Below are positions 1 through 7,421 of a stretch of DNA of 7,781 nucleotides, one piece after another (within the stretch, counting starts at the first letter, position 1; every line of letters begins with the position of its first letter). A program made the translations under genes and the position numbers. This DNA is from Sphingobacterium sp. (GTDB taxonomy: Bacteria; Bacteroidota; Bacteroidia; Sphingobacteriales; Sphingobacteriaceae). The notes beneath the pieces were generated by a model. It worked only from the letters and a program-made list of their open reading frames with translations. It did no database searches and was not told where the DNA came from. The stretch lies in NCBI GenBank assembly GCA_030146225.1, contig JASLCA010000348.1, positions 1-7,781 of the forward strand. The letters run 5' to 3'.

Positions 1-222
1 GATTTAGCGGATAAGCCCTTAATTGATGAAATATTTAAAGAACGTCGGAGAGAATTAATGGGCGAAGGCTGGCGTTTTTATGATTTAATACGCTTGAATA
101 GAATAAAACCTGAAAATCTCGCTATTACAGAATTAATTGCTAGAAATGGGATCTATTGGCCCATTTCCCAGACGGTTCTGCGGAATAACAAACACATTAA
201 ACAAAATAGTTACTGGAATTAA
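1..222 (+). CDS. SusD/RagB family outer-membrane lipoprotein, C-terminal fragment
   Basis: The reading frame is open from the window edge to a TAA at 220-222 and gives the last 73 residues of a SusD/RagB protein; the start lies upstream of the window. It contains the family's C-terminal signature ERRRELMGEGWRFYDLIR (fragment residues 14-31) and ends with WPI, NN, IK and a final YWN. The same elements end the complete SusD at 5128-6663: by eye 15 of 22 residues match over the ERxREL block and 12 of 21 over the tail. SusD proteins are surface lipoproteins that cap a SusC channel and bind its ligand, so a cognate susC probably lies just upstream, outside the window. The next gene starts 11 nt after the stop, which suggests one operon. 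Nothing indicates that the gene is broken; it is cut only by the window edge. The family call is firm; the ligand is unknown. Confidence 0.93.
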   Translation, partial: DLADKPLIDEIFKERRRELMGEGWRFYDLIRLNRIKPENLAITELIARNGIYWPISQTVLRNNKHIKQNSYWN

Positions 223-233
223 ATTGGATGGAT

Positions 234-893
234 ATGAAATATTTATATGGATTACTGTTAAGTGTAGTTTCTTTAATAGGCTTGGTAAGCTGCCATAAGG
301 CAGATAACTACTACTATAATTTTAAGCAAGAAGAGCAAATGTTCGATGCTGTGATCTATGATTACCTTATGCAACAGCCTGGAATCTATGATTCCTTGGC
401 AATTGTGCTTGAACGTCTCCCTAGCTTAAAAAGCAAATTAAGTGATAAGAATAAGCATTTAACTTTTTTTGCTGCAAATAATCGATCCTTCTCCTTGGCA
501 ATTGCTAACCTGAACAATGCTAGGCGGCTTAGGGACTTAGCTCCTATGTATCTAAGTGATATAAGTGTTGATATTCTTGAAGTTTTAATGCATCGCTATG
601 TCTTTGATAAACCTTATAAGGTGGCCGACTTCGAGACCTACCTAGATGGTAGGAGTCTTAACTCCTCTAAATTCGATTATGAAATGCATGTATTCTATAT
701 GTTGCTCAGCTCTTCTGGGCTGGAGCAAGGAGGGCGTCAGCAGCTTGTTTTCTCTGATGTAAACAACTCTATCTATCAAAGGTATTGGAATAGTACGACC
801 ACCGAGACGGTTAATTTTAATACCCAAAATGGGGTGATTCATACATTAACTGCTCGCCATGAGTTTGCGTTCGGTAAGTTAGTTTCTTATTAA
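234..893 (+). CDS. FAS1 (fasciclin-like) domain lipoprotein, first copy
   Basis: This is a predicted 219-residue lipoprotein with one diverged FAS1 domain. Numbering from the ATG at 234, a hydrophobic signal ends in the lipobox LVSC with Cys20. An H1-like box TFFAANNRSF lies at about 77-86, a segment matching the FAS1 'YHV' region (MHRYVF) at about 119-124, and an H2-like box NGVIHTL at about 199-205. It ends with HEFAFG and a short tail. FAS1 domains are adhesion or ligand-binding folds with no known catalysis; here a surface accessory role beside SusC/SusD is inferred from context. An in-frame ATG at 228 would add two residues. I prefer 234 because it gives a normal K-then-hydrophobic signal and an 11-nt spacer like those before susC and susD. 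The protein is related to the FAS1 protein at 6674-7417 but clearly diverged. A 13-nt direct repeat lies inside the gene (393-405 and 492-504). The FAS1 assignment is good; the function is unknown. Confidence 0.85.
   Translation: MKYLYGLLLSVVSLIGLVSCHKADNYYYNFKQEEQMFDAVIYDYLMQQPGIYDSLAIVLERLPSLKSKLSDKNKHLTFFAANNRSFSLAIANLNNARRLRDLAPMYLSDISVDILEVLMHRYVFDKPYKVADFETYLDGRSLNSSKFDYEMHVFYMLLSSSGLEQGGRQQLVFSDVNNSIYQRYWNSTTTETVNFNTQNGVIHTLTARHEFAFGKLVSY
393..504 (+). repeat. 13-nt direct repeat inside the first FAS1 gene
   Basis: TCCTTGGCAATTG occurs at 393-405 and again at 492-504, exactly 99 nt (33 codons) apart and in the same frame, coding SLAI both times. Recombination between the copies would remove 33 residues around the H1 box without a frameshift. 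It may well be chance reuse of the same codons. Confidence 0.4.
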
Positions 894-908
894 TCAAGAC
901 TTTAATAT

Positions 909-1961
909 ATGAAATTTATACAGATAAACATTCAATACAGCTGGCTGATCAACTCTATTATGCTATTGCATTTTTTGGGGATTATGCTTTCTTGTACCTC
1001 CTTTGTTCCAGATGATTTGGACTCTTTGGGGGATGATATCGTTATTACAACCAAGGAATTTTCACCCTATATGGGGCGAGTCACAACCTTCGAAAATACT
1101 TTTAACGTTAGCAGTAAGTCTACCTTACCCTTAAATTTTAAAGTTATGGGAATGCGTACAGCAGATGGGGTTCCTGCTCCCGAGCTGCTAGAGAACTATC
1201 CTGTAAAAGTTTGGACGGCACTTTATACTGGTCAGGAGCGTAGTTTAGCAGAGATTAATAAAAAACGTAAGATTGAATACAGACCGCTTTTAGAGATACA
1301 GGCAAAAAGCGGAGATTTGACCTTCTGGAATGCAGGCAGCTCTTCTCTAATCAATACTTTGCCTATGGAGGGCTACTTATTTGATATAGAAGTTGAAAAT
1401 ACCGGCGGAAGACGTTATTTCCGAAATTTAGCTTTAAACCCTAAGAAAGAACGTGATTATGAGCCTTCCCAGTATGATGATCTTTTGGGGATTGCTAAAA
1501 ACTCTTACCTGCGCGTACCACTTGCAATAAACTTATTTGGGGAAAGAACTGATTTGCCTATTTCAGATATTCGGATGTATATTTTTGAAAATAAGGAGAT
1601 TACTGCTGAAACTAGTAGTTTAAGATTTAGTGTGCTCGATTCATTAGGCAATGCTATAGATATCCGAAAATTTAAAGAGACTGATTTTGAAAACTTAATA
1701 CATGGTTTTAATCACCGTTTCGAAGATGGTAAAGTAATCTATGATGTTGCTTATCCAATCCCATTAATTACCTACCCAACTCGCTATACGAATTACTCTG
1801 GGAGTGTTGCCCGTGCAAATTTAAAGTTCAATAGGATATGGAAAGGAGGCTTCCGAATTGAAGCTTATTTGCTTTTTGATTTTGCAATTTTTAGAGAAGG
1901 GCATTGGGAAATTCAGATACGATTTAATGGGGAATCTCCAAATTTTGAAAACGAACAGTAA
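909..1961 (+). CDS. Lipoprotein resembling the DUF5007 family, associated with SusC/SusD
   Basis: This is a 350-residue predicted lipoprotein. The long N-terminal signal ends in IMLSC with Cys29, followed by an acidic stretch (PDD, then SLGDD at 39-43). Visible landmarks are DGVPAPEL (86-93), VWTALYTGQE followed by RSLAEI (101-116), NTGGRRYFRN (164-173) and a C-terminal WEIQIRF (333-339). From memory these match the Bacteroidota family DUF5007, which is found next to susC/susD genes; I could not run a profile search. The body is rich in alternating polar and hydrophobic stretches, which fits a secreted beta-rich protein, and has no recognisable catalytic motif. It lies 15 nt after the first FAS1 gene and 11 nt before susC, so it is very likely co-transcribed and may be an accessory surface-binding lipoprotein. 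The next in-frame ATG, at 960, would leave a signal without positive charge, so 909 is preferred. That it is a real secreted lipoprotein is well supported; the family name is moderately sure and the role is inferred. Confidence 0.8.
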   Translation: MKFIQINIQYSWLINSIMLLHFLGIMLSCTSFVPDDLDSLGDDIVITTKEFSPYMGRVTTFENTFNVSSKSTLPLNFKVMGMRTADGVPAPELLENYPVKVWTALYTGQERSLAEINKKRKIEYRPLLEIQAKSGDLTFWNAGSSSLINTLPMEGYLFDIEVENTGGRRYFRNLALNPKKERDYEPSQYDDLLGIAKNSYLRVPLAINLFGERTDLPISDIRMYIFENKEITAETSSLRFSVLDSLGNAIDIRKFKETDFENLIHGFNHRFEDGKVIYDVAYPIPLITYPTRYTNYSGSVARANLKFNRIWKGGFRIEAYLLFDFAIFREGHWEIQIRFNGESPNFENEQ

Positions 1962-1976
1962 ATGCTAACCATATGA
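1962..1976 (+). other. Mini-ORF leader overlapping the susC start
   Basis: Directly after the TAA of the DUF5007-like gene comes ATG-CTA-ACC-ATA-TGA, a four-codon ORF whose TGA overlaps the susC ATG (ATGA overlap at 1973-1976). The same design precedes susD. It could help translational coupling, or simply be a favoured AT-rich start context in an organism that does not rely on Shine-Dalgarno pairing. The sequence is plain; the function is speculative. Confidence 0.3.
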
Positions 1977-4900
1977 AAAAGATTTTATTAGTTCTTCTAC
2001 TATTAAATATATATAGCCTGCATGTGCTAGCACAAGAGCTTACCATTACGGGCACTGTGCGTGATGAACAGCGCAAAGCAGTAGTAGGCGGTACGCTTAT
2101 AGCTATACCAAGTGGTAAGCGTCTGGGCTTAACGCGTGAAAATGGGAGTTTTAGCGTTAAGATTCCTGGAGGTACAACTAGTATGCGATTGAGTCATTTA
2201 AACTATGAAGATGTAGTAGTTCAGCTTATCGCTGGGAAGACATCTTATGAAGTGCATATGAAAGAACGTAGCCATGAGATTGAGACGGTTACCGTTGGCT
2301 ATGTAGCACGGAAAAAGGCAACCCTGACAGGCTCTGCTATTGTTATTAAGGCTGATGAGATTAAAGATGCTCCGGCAGCAAATTTCACGGATCTTTTACA
2401 AGGTCGTGTACCTGGTCTAAATGTGCAATTGAATACGGGTACCCCAGGGGTACGTGGGTCTATGTCCTTGCGGGGATTGAATTCGGCAAATGTATCTGGG
2501 AATGGTGCAGATAGCTATATGACCAATACCTCTCCATTATTTGTAATTGATGGTGTGCCTATTGATGAAGGGAATAGTTTTGAATACGGTTTCCAGACGC
2601 AAGGTCCAGGTATAAGTCCGATTTCTATGATCCCAGTTGAAGATATTGAGGATATCACCATCTTGAAGGATGCCCAAGCTACTGCGCAGTACGGTTCGAA
2701 GGGAGCGTATGGGGTTATCTTGGTCACCACTAAAAGAGGTAACTCTAAGATTCCGATGGTTAGCTGGAGTTCTAAGTACTTTGCCAATGCAATTCCAAAA
2801 TTACGCCCTGTAATCGGGGGAGTGGAGGAGCGTAGAATGCGGGTCTGGCAAACCTTACATTATGATACAACCTTAAATGCGGCCTATGATTTTATCAATG
2901 GTTCCCCGATACTAGCTGATTCCCTAAATGCTTTTTATAATAATTCCACGGATTGGCAATCCTACTTTTATGGAAATACGCTTAATCTACAACAATCATT
3001 AACGATTAGTGGGGGGGATCAGAGTTTTAATTACAAGGTCGCTCCGGGGTATTTTAAGGAAAAGGGAATTATTCAAAATACGGGCTATACGCGGTATACG
3101 ATGAATACAAATATGCAGTATAGGCCTAGCCCGAAGTTTTTAATGGCAGCCCATATGAATGTGAATATGGTTCGCAATAGCATGGGCTCAGGCAATGCTT
3201 ATGAGCAGTCAGGCGTAGCCTCTGGTGCAAATACCACCTCTTTGTTTCCTTCGCCCTCCATATTTTCAGGTAGTTATGAATCTATAGCGGCCACCAATGT
3301 GGTTAATGATAATAAGACAGGAGCTGCCAACACGCAGTTGCAGCTTGAGTACCAGTTTTTTAGTGGATTGCGAGCAACCTCCATGCTGAGTTATAGATAT
3401 GATATAGCCAGTCAAGATCGTTTCACTCCTGAGATTTTAAATTCCGGGGAAAGCTTGATCGAAGTCTACAACGATAGACGGAATAAGATGTATAATCGAA
3501 ATATGCTTCAATTCAATCATGCTTTTAGAGATTCTAGGCACTTATTGAATGCCTATTTATTTAATGAAGTTGAGGTAAGTAAATTTAGAGCTGATGCAGT
3601 CCGATTATACGGGACAGGCTCGGATCGTATACAGTCTGGAATTAGCTATAATACAAGACGCACTGGAGGCGGAGTCTTGGATAATTTGAACCATTTTAGA
3701 TCGGCTAGTTATGCCGCGCAATTGATGTATCAATTTGGGGAGAAGTATATTGTAGAGCTATCGTATAGGTTGGATGGGAATTCCAATCGCGGCTCTTCAA
3801 ATCTTTGGTCTGAAAACCCTGCTGTGGGGCTTAGGTGGAATTTCGGAAAGGAAGCCTTTATGTCCAATCTTGAATGGCTAAGCAACGCTAATTTAAGGTC
3901 GAATTGGGGGAGAAATACGGTTCCAACAGGTACAATTTATGATGCTTATGGAAAGTATGAGATGTCTGTTAATACCTATAATGGTCAATCTACAGTAGGC
4001 GTCAATTTAAAGTCATTGCCCAATATATTTTTAGAACCTATCGTGACAACACAATGGAGTTCCATGCTGGATTTAGGCTTTTTAAACGATCGCTTGACTT
4101 TATCCTATGAAGTTTATTATAAGCAGGTAGATAAGGAGTTGGCACCTTTAAAGCTTGCCGATATAAATGCATTTGAAGAGTTGAAGCTGAATAGTCAGTC
4201 TATTGTGAACATAGGGCAAGAGCTCTATGCATTCTATCGACCCAACTTTAAAAATCAAAATTGGAAGGCTACAGTATATGCAAATGCCTCTTTGAATAGA
4301 GATTATTTAGCCAACATGGTAGGTGATTTTAGGCAGGAAATTATTGGTACTGATCTAGCCTATGTCAAGATTTTGAAGCGCTTGGGCCGCAATACCTTAT
4401 CTAATGTTTTGTACCATTATCGTGGGGTCTATAAGAGTGATGATGATGTTCCTGTCAATCCCGCGACTGGCTTGCGATATCGAGCAACCACGAATATGGG
4501 TGAAGAGTACTTCTTTCGCGCCGGGGACCCTATTTTCACGGATTTAAATGGCGATTATATACTGGATGAACGGGACTTGGTTATCGCTGGGAATTCTCAA
4601 CCCAGGGTTACCGGTGGATTCGGGGGGACCGTTCAGTATAAAGGCTGGAGTTTACAAACAGCTTTTGTATACAATATGAAAAGGGATATCATCAACCTGG
4701 CTTTGGCAGATGGTTTTAGAAATTATTATGATCCTAGAAATCAACATTCTAGAGTTCCATTAGATAAATATAGTTTCTACAGTGATCCAAATCTGGAGGC
4801 TGATTATCCTAACCCCTTTGACTTTAGGCGGGCAAATATTATCGACCCATTTAGACGAAATTCTACGCTTTTTCAAGAGGACGGGTCTTATTTGAAATTT

Positions 4901-5116
4901 CAATCAGCTACAATTTCTTTTAATTTCAACAGAGAAAGGATAAAACGCATCATGAATATTTCAGGACTTCGACTTTTGTTTACAGCCTCTAATATCTACA
5001 CTTTCTCCAAATATTCAGGGCCGGATCCGGAGCTGGTTACGGCAATGGGTTTTGACAATTCCAATGGCTATCCGCGCGCAAGGTCCTTTACACTTGGATT
5101 AGATGTTCAATTTTAA
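1973..5116 (+). CDS. SusC/RagA family TonB-dependent outer-membrane transporter
   Basis: This is a complete 1047-residue SusC-type channel, a usual length for the family. A signal peptide (MKKILLVLLLLN through VLA-QE) is cleaved near residue 20. A carboxypeptidase-regulatory-like beta-sandwich follows (about 23-97), then a TonB-box-like ETVTVGY (104-110). The plug domain shows LLQGRVPG (141-148), PLFVIDGVP (188-196) and the hallmark run from DIEDITILKD to VTTKRG (224-256). The rest is the beta-barrel, with ASNIYTFSKYSGPDPE (1005-1020) near the end and a C-terminal Phe typical of BAM-inserted barrels. There is no N-terminal STN domain, so direct signalling to an anti-sigma factor is not expected. 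SusC imports ligand through the outer membrane using TonB energy, with SusD as lid. The susD partner starts 11 nt downstream. Two G-runs in the window (7 G at 3011-3017, 6 G at 4622-4627) are in frame within ordinary codons. Ligand unknown; family assignment essentially certain. Confidence 0.97.
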   Translation: MKKILLVLLLLNIYSLHVLAQELTITGTVRDEQRKAVVGGTLIAIPSGKRLGLTRENGSFSVKIPGGTTSMRLSHLNYEDVVVQLIAGKTSYEVHMKERSHEIETVTVGYVARKKATLTGSAIVIKADEIKDAPAANFTDLLQGRVPGLNVQLNTGTPGVRGSMSLRGLNSANVSGNGADSYMTNTSPLFVIDGVPIDEGNSFEYGFQTQGPGISPISMIPVEDIEDITILKDAQATAQYGSKGAYGVILVTTKRGNSKIPMVSWSSKYFANAIPKLRPVIGGVEERRMRVWQTLHYDTTLNAAYDFINGSPILADSLNAFYNNSTDWQSYFYGNTLNLQQSLTISGGDQSFNYKVAPGYFKEKGIIQNTGYTRYTMNTNMQYRPSPKFLMAAHMNVNMVRNSMGSGNAYEQSGVASGANTTSLFPSPSIFSGSYESIAATNVVNDNKTGAANTQLQLEYQFFSGLRATSMLSYRYDIASQDRFTPEILNSGESLIEVYNDRRNKMYNRNMLQFNHAFRDSRHLLNAYLFNEVEVSKFRADAVRLYGTGSDRIQSGISYNTRRTGGGVLDNLNHFRSASYAAQLMYQFGEKYIVELSYRLDGNSNRGSSNLWSENPAVGLRWNFGKEAFMSNLEWLSNANLRSNWGRNTVPTGTIYDAYGKYEMSVNTYNGQSTVGVNLKSLPNIFLEPIVTTQWSSMLDLGFLNDRLTLSYEVYYKQVDKELAPLKLADINAFEELKLNSQSIVNIGQELYAFYRPNFKNQNWKATVYANASLNRDYLANMVGDFRQEIIGTDLAYVKILKRLGRNTLSNVLYHYRGVYKSDDDVPVNPATGLRYRATTNMGEEYFFRAGDPIFTDLNGDYILDERDLVIAGNSQPRVTGGFGGTVQYKGWSLQTAFVYNMKRDIINLALADGFRNYYDPRNQHSRVPLDKYSFYSDPNLEADYPNPFDFRRANIIDPFRRNSTLFQEDGSYLKFQSATISFNFNRERIKRIMNISGLRLLFTASNIYTFSKYSGPDPELVTAMGFDNSNGYPRARSFTLGLDVQF

Positions 5117-5131
5117 ATGCTAAAGATATGA
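5117..5131 (+). other. Mini-ORF leader overlapping the susD start
   Basis: Directly after the susC TAA comes ATG-CTA-AAG-ATA-TGA, differing from the leader before susC only at the third codon. Its TGA overlaps the susD ATG (ATGA overlap at 5128-5131). The spacer is again 11 nt. This may be a coupling element keeping SusC and SusD output matched, or a shared relic of the leader sequence. The function is speculative. Confidence 0.3.
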
Positions 5132-6663
5132 ATAGGTTAAGAATAGTACTACTGACATTTATAGCTGTTTTTTTAAATTCTTGTGGTAAGGAATTTTTAA
5201 CAGTACGTCCGATAGATGATTTAACGGGAAATAATTTTTGGCAGACTCCGGCCGATGTGCGGATGTTTGTACAGGGCATTTATGCTGACTTTCGACATGC
5301 CACGATGAACCACGCTTTTTTTCCTGCCACAGGTGATTTAAGAGCAGCGCCTACCGTCCGGAATCCTGGCTCAAACGGGGCAGGGCCATTTATGAATCAT
5401 ATAACCTATTTAAGGTTTAATGATTTGAATGCATTATTTATTCAATATTCAAATCCATCTCGAGATTATGGGGTAAATAATGATTTTTTCGGCTTTAATA
5501 ATATTCGAAATTGGAGCCGTTTTTATAGAGTTATCGCAAAAGCCAATATGGCTATTTATGAAATTAAACGGCTAGAAAATGTGCTGTCCGAACAATCGGA
5601 AAAGCAAATAATTGGCGAATTAATCTTTATGCGGAATCTTTCCTATTTTTTCCTTGTGCGCCTATTTGGGGATGTTCCATATTATACACAGGCCTACCAT
5701 GAAAAATCTATAGGTCGCAGTCCTATGCTTGAAGTTTTGGAAAATGTTTATCTCGATATGCAAGCTGTTTATCAAGATATGCCTTGGTCTTATGAGGACC
5801 CAACCATTGTCGGAAATCGCGCTAATCGGGGGGGAGCCATTGCTTTAATGATGCATGTAAATATGTGGTTGGCTGGCTTTTCGGAGTCTGCAAGAGGGCA
5901 ATATTATGAGCGTGTGGAATTATTGGGAAAGGAATTGATGGAAAATAATAATGGGGCTTACCAGCTTTTACCGCTTAATGAAACCAAGCAGATTTTCAAA
6001 GGACGAACAAAGGAAGGACTCTTTGAGATTGTACAAAACTACAACTATGGAGAGTTGTTTCATATTTCGGCCACCTATGCCGACTATGTCTTAAGAGCTC
6101 CTTATAAGTCGCTTATTACAGCTTCATACATGCATTATGACCCTAAATTTATGAAGAAGATGTATCCGGAAGATGCTGTAGATGAGCGGAAGACTTTTTG
6201 GTTTCAAGAGGATATTTATGCCACCAATAGTCGCTTTGTTTTCTTAAAATATGCTAACATCTTCGTGGATGAAGGGGAAGATGGGAACCCGGATGACAAT
6301 GCCATTGTCTTTCGGTACGCGGATGCTATACTCTTGCGTGCGGAAGCACTAGCTGCCTTGGAGCGGGATCAGGAAGCAAGAACTATGCTCAATATTGTGC
6401 GTGAACGGGCAAAGGCTGTGCATGTAGAACTTGTTGGGGATGAACTAAAAGATGCTATCTATTGGGAACGCGTCCGGGAGCTTTTGGGGGAAGGGCATTT
6501 TTTTTATGATCTGGTGCGTACCAAGCGTATTCTTAGTTCTGACTACACCTTGAATCCATTTAGCTTAGCGGCTTTTAATCGGGGCGCATGGACTTGGCCC
6601 ATTGATCCCAAAGCCTTGGTAAACAACCCCTATATAAAATTAAATACCTATTGGAACAATTAA
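5128..6663 (+). CDS. SusD/RagB family outer-membrane lipoprotein
   Basis: This is a complete 511-residue SusD-type surface lipoprotein. The signal ends in FLNSC with Cys19, followed by the classic KEFLTVRPIDDLTGNNFWQT (21-40). The N-terminal TPR-like region includes AKANMAIYEIKRL (137-149) and GELIFMRNLSYFFLVRLFGDVP (163-184). The C-terminal RagB/SusD region has FRYADAILLRAEALA (395-409), ERVRELLGEGHFFYDLVR (447-464) and a terminal NTYWNN. SusD binds the ligand outside the cell and closes over the extracellular face of its SusC. It lies 11 nt after susC and is certainly its partner. The spacer 5117-5127 is almost the same as the one before susC. The protein is clearly homologous to the truncated SusD at the left edge but diverged, so it is not a recent copy. 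A 7-G run (5828-5834) and an 8-T run (6498-6505) are in frame. The ligand cannot be told from the sequence. Confidence 0.97.
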   Translation: MNRLRIVLLTFIAVFLNSCGKEFLTVRPIDDLTGNNFWQTPADVRMFVQGIYADFRHATMNHAFFPATGDLRAAPTVRNPGSNGAGPFMNHITYLRFNDLNALFIQYSNPSRDYGVNNDFFGFNNIRNWSRFYRVIAKANMAIYEIKRLENVLSEQSEKQIIGELIFMRNLSYFFLVRLFGDVPYYTQAYHEKSIGRSPMLEVLENVYLDMQAVYQDMPWSYEDPTIVGNRANRGGAIALMMHVNMWLAGFSESARGQYYERVELLGKELMENNNGAYQLLPLNETKQIFKGRTKEGLFEIVQNYNYGELFHISATYADYVLRAPYKSLITASYMHYDPKFMKKMYPEDAVDERKTFWFQEDIYATNSRFVFLKYANIFVDEGEDGNPDDNAIVFRYADAILLRAEALAALERDQEARTMLNIVRERAKAVHVELVGDELKDAIYWERVRELLGEGHFFYDLVRTKRILSSDYTLNPFSLAAFNRGAWTWPIDPKALVNNPYIKLNTYWNN

Positions 6664-6673
6664 AATTAGCGTT

Positions 6674-7417
6674 ATGAAAATAAATATTTTTAGAAATCTA
6701 CTTTTAATCACTTGTATAGGCCTGTTAGTGCTGTCTTGTAAAGATAATTACTTTATAGATTCGGGGCTGCATAAAGCCAAGTATGAGGGTTCTGTTTTAG
6801 ACTATATCAAGATGCGAAAGGATGTCTTCGATTCCTTGCATACGGTGATAAAGCTAGCGGGATTAGAGTCTGTACTGGAACAAGATGGAGTAACATTTTT
6901 TGCGCCAGGAGATCCTTCAATTCGGAAGGTAATGTATGGCTTAAATGAATATTTACACTTAGTGGGGCGGGATACATTATTCCGATTAGAGCAGGTTGAT
7001 CCAGCAGTATGGCGGGAGTATCTTTCGATGTACATCTTTAATAATACGTATTTATTAAAGGATATTCCTCAAGTAGATACGATGAATTTTAATGTTTTTC
7101 CTGGACAGGGCTATGTCTCTATTGCGGGTCAGAAGTTAAATCTAGGTGTGAACTTTAATGACGTGGTTTCCGAGATTCGAAAGGATGAGTTTCAGCACGT
7201 AAAGTATGCCGGCTACCGACAGCTGTTTATTTCATATATCCATAACAGCAGCAATACTGGGGCAAATGGAGGTTTGGTCAATGCTCCTGTAGCAAGTTCA
7301 GATATACAAACCAAGAATGGGGTGATTCATGCTTTGGAATATAGGCGGCATACCTTTGGATTTGTCACCTACAACTTTATTAGTTCAGCAGTAAATAAAG
7401 GTTTGATTTATAATTAA
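6674..7417 (+). CDS. FAS1 (fasciclin-like) domain lipoprotein, second copy
   Basis: This is a 247-residue predicted lipoprotein with one diverged FAS1 domain. The signal ends in LVLSC with Cys22, followed by KDNYF. A leading helix-like segment VLDYIKMRKDVFDSLHTVIK (41-60) precedes an H1-like box TFFAPGDPSI (74-83). A 'YHV'-like segment MYIF lies at 119-122 and an H2-like box NGVIHAL at 215-221. About 25 residues follow, with RRHTFGF. Compared with the first FAS1 protein it shares LDY/YDY, (F/Y)DSL, TFFA, a (Y/G)RQ(L/Q)L segment before H2, NGVIH and H-x-F-x-F after H2. The H2 boxes are coded by an identical 15-nt stretch (828-842 and 7316-7330). It follows susD by 10 nt and precedes the next lipoprotein by 4 nt. 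An accessory ligand-binding or complex-stabilising role at the cell surface is inferred from context; FAS1 domains have no known enzymatic activity. Confidence 0.86.
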   Translation: MKINIFRNLLLITCIGLLVLSCKDNYFIDSGLHKAKYEGSVLDYIKMRKDVFDSLHTVIKLAGLESVLEQDGVTFFAPGDPSIRKVMYGLNEYLHLVGRDTLFRLEQVDPAVWREYLSMYIFNNTYLLKDIPQVDTMNFNVFPGQGYVSIAGQKLNLGVNFNDVVSEIRKDEFQHVKYAGYRQLFISYIHNSSNTGANGGLVNAPVASSDIQTKNGVIHALEYRRHTFGFVTYNFISSAVNKGLIYN

Positions 7418-7421
7418 TGGT

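Noticed and set aside
228..233. Upstream in-frame ATG as the start of the first FAS1 gene
   Set aside because: It would add only Met-Asp before the signal peptide, placing an acidic residue in the n-region. The ATG at 234 gives the usual Met-Lys start and an 11-nt spacer like its neighbours. It remains possible.
642..842. Antisense open frame of 66 codons, and similar ones at 2515-2787, 5088-5279 and 6802-7035
   Set aside because: They lie wholly or mostly opposite well-supported genes, show no family motif or signal peptide, and look like shadows of the coding strand.
894..908. Possible internal promoter in the longest gap (15 nt), between the first FAS1 gene and the DUF5007-like gene
   Set aside because: The gap is too short for a full Bacteroidota -33/-7 promoter, and I see no clear TTTG and TAnnTTTG pair at the right spacing just upstream.
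2439..2453. Perfect 15-nt palindrome GTACCCC-A-GGGGTAC
   Set aside because: It lies inside the conserved SusC plug region coding for TPGVRG, and a 1-nt centre cannot form a hairpin loop. Glycine/proline codon choice explains it; there is no promoter nearby.
3011..3017. 7-G homopolymer in susC, with a similar 7-G run at 5828-5834 in susD and 6-G at 4622-4627: possible phase-variable tracts
   Set aside because: Each run codes normal family residues in frame (for example ISGGDQS), both genes are intact, and runs of this length are short for slipped-strand switching.
6498..6505. 8-T run in susD, considered as terminator or slippage site
   Set aside because: No stem-loop precedes it, and it codes the conserved GHFFYD segment in frame.
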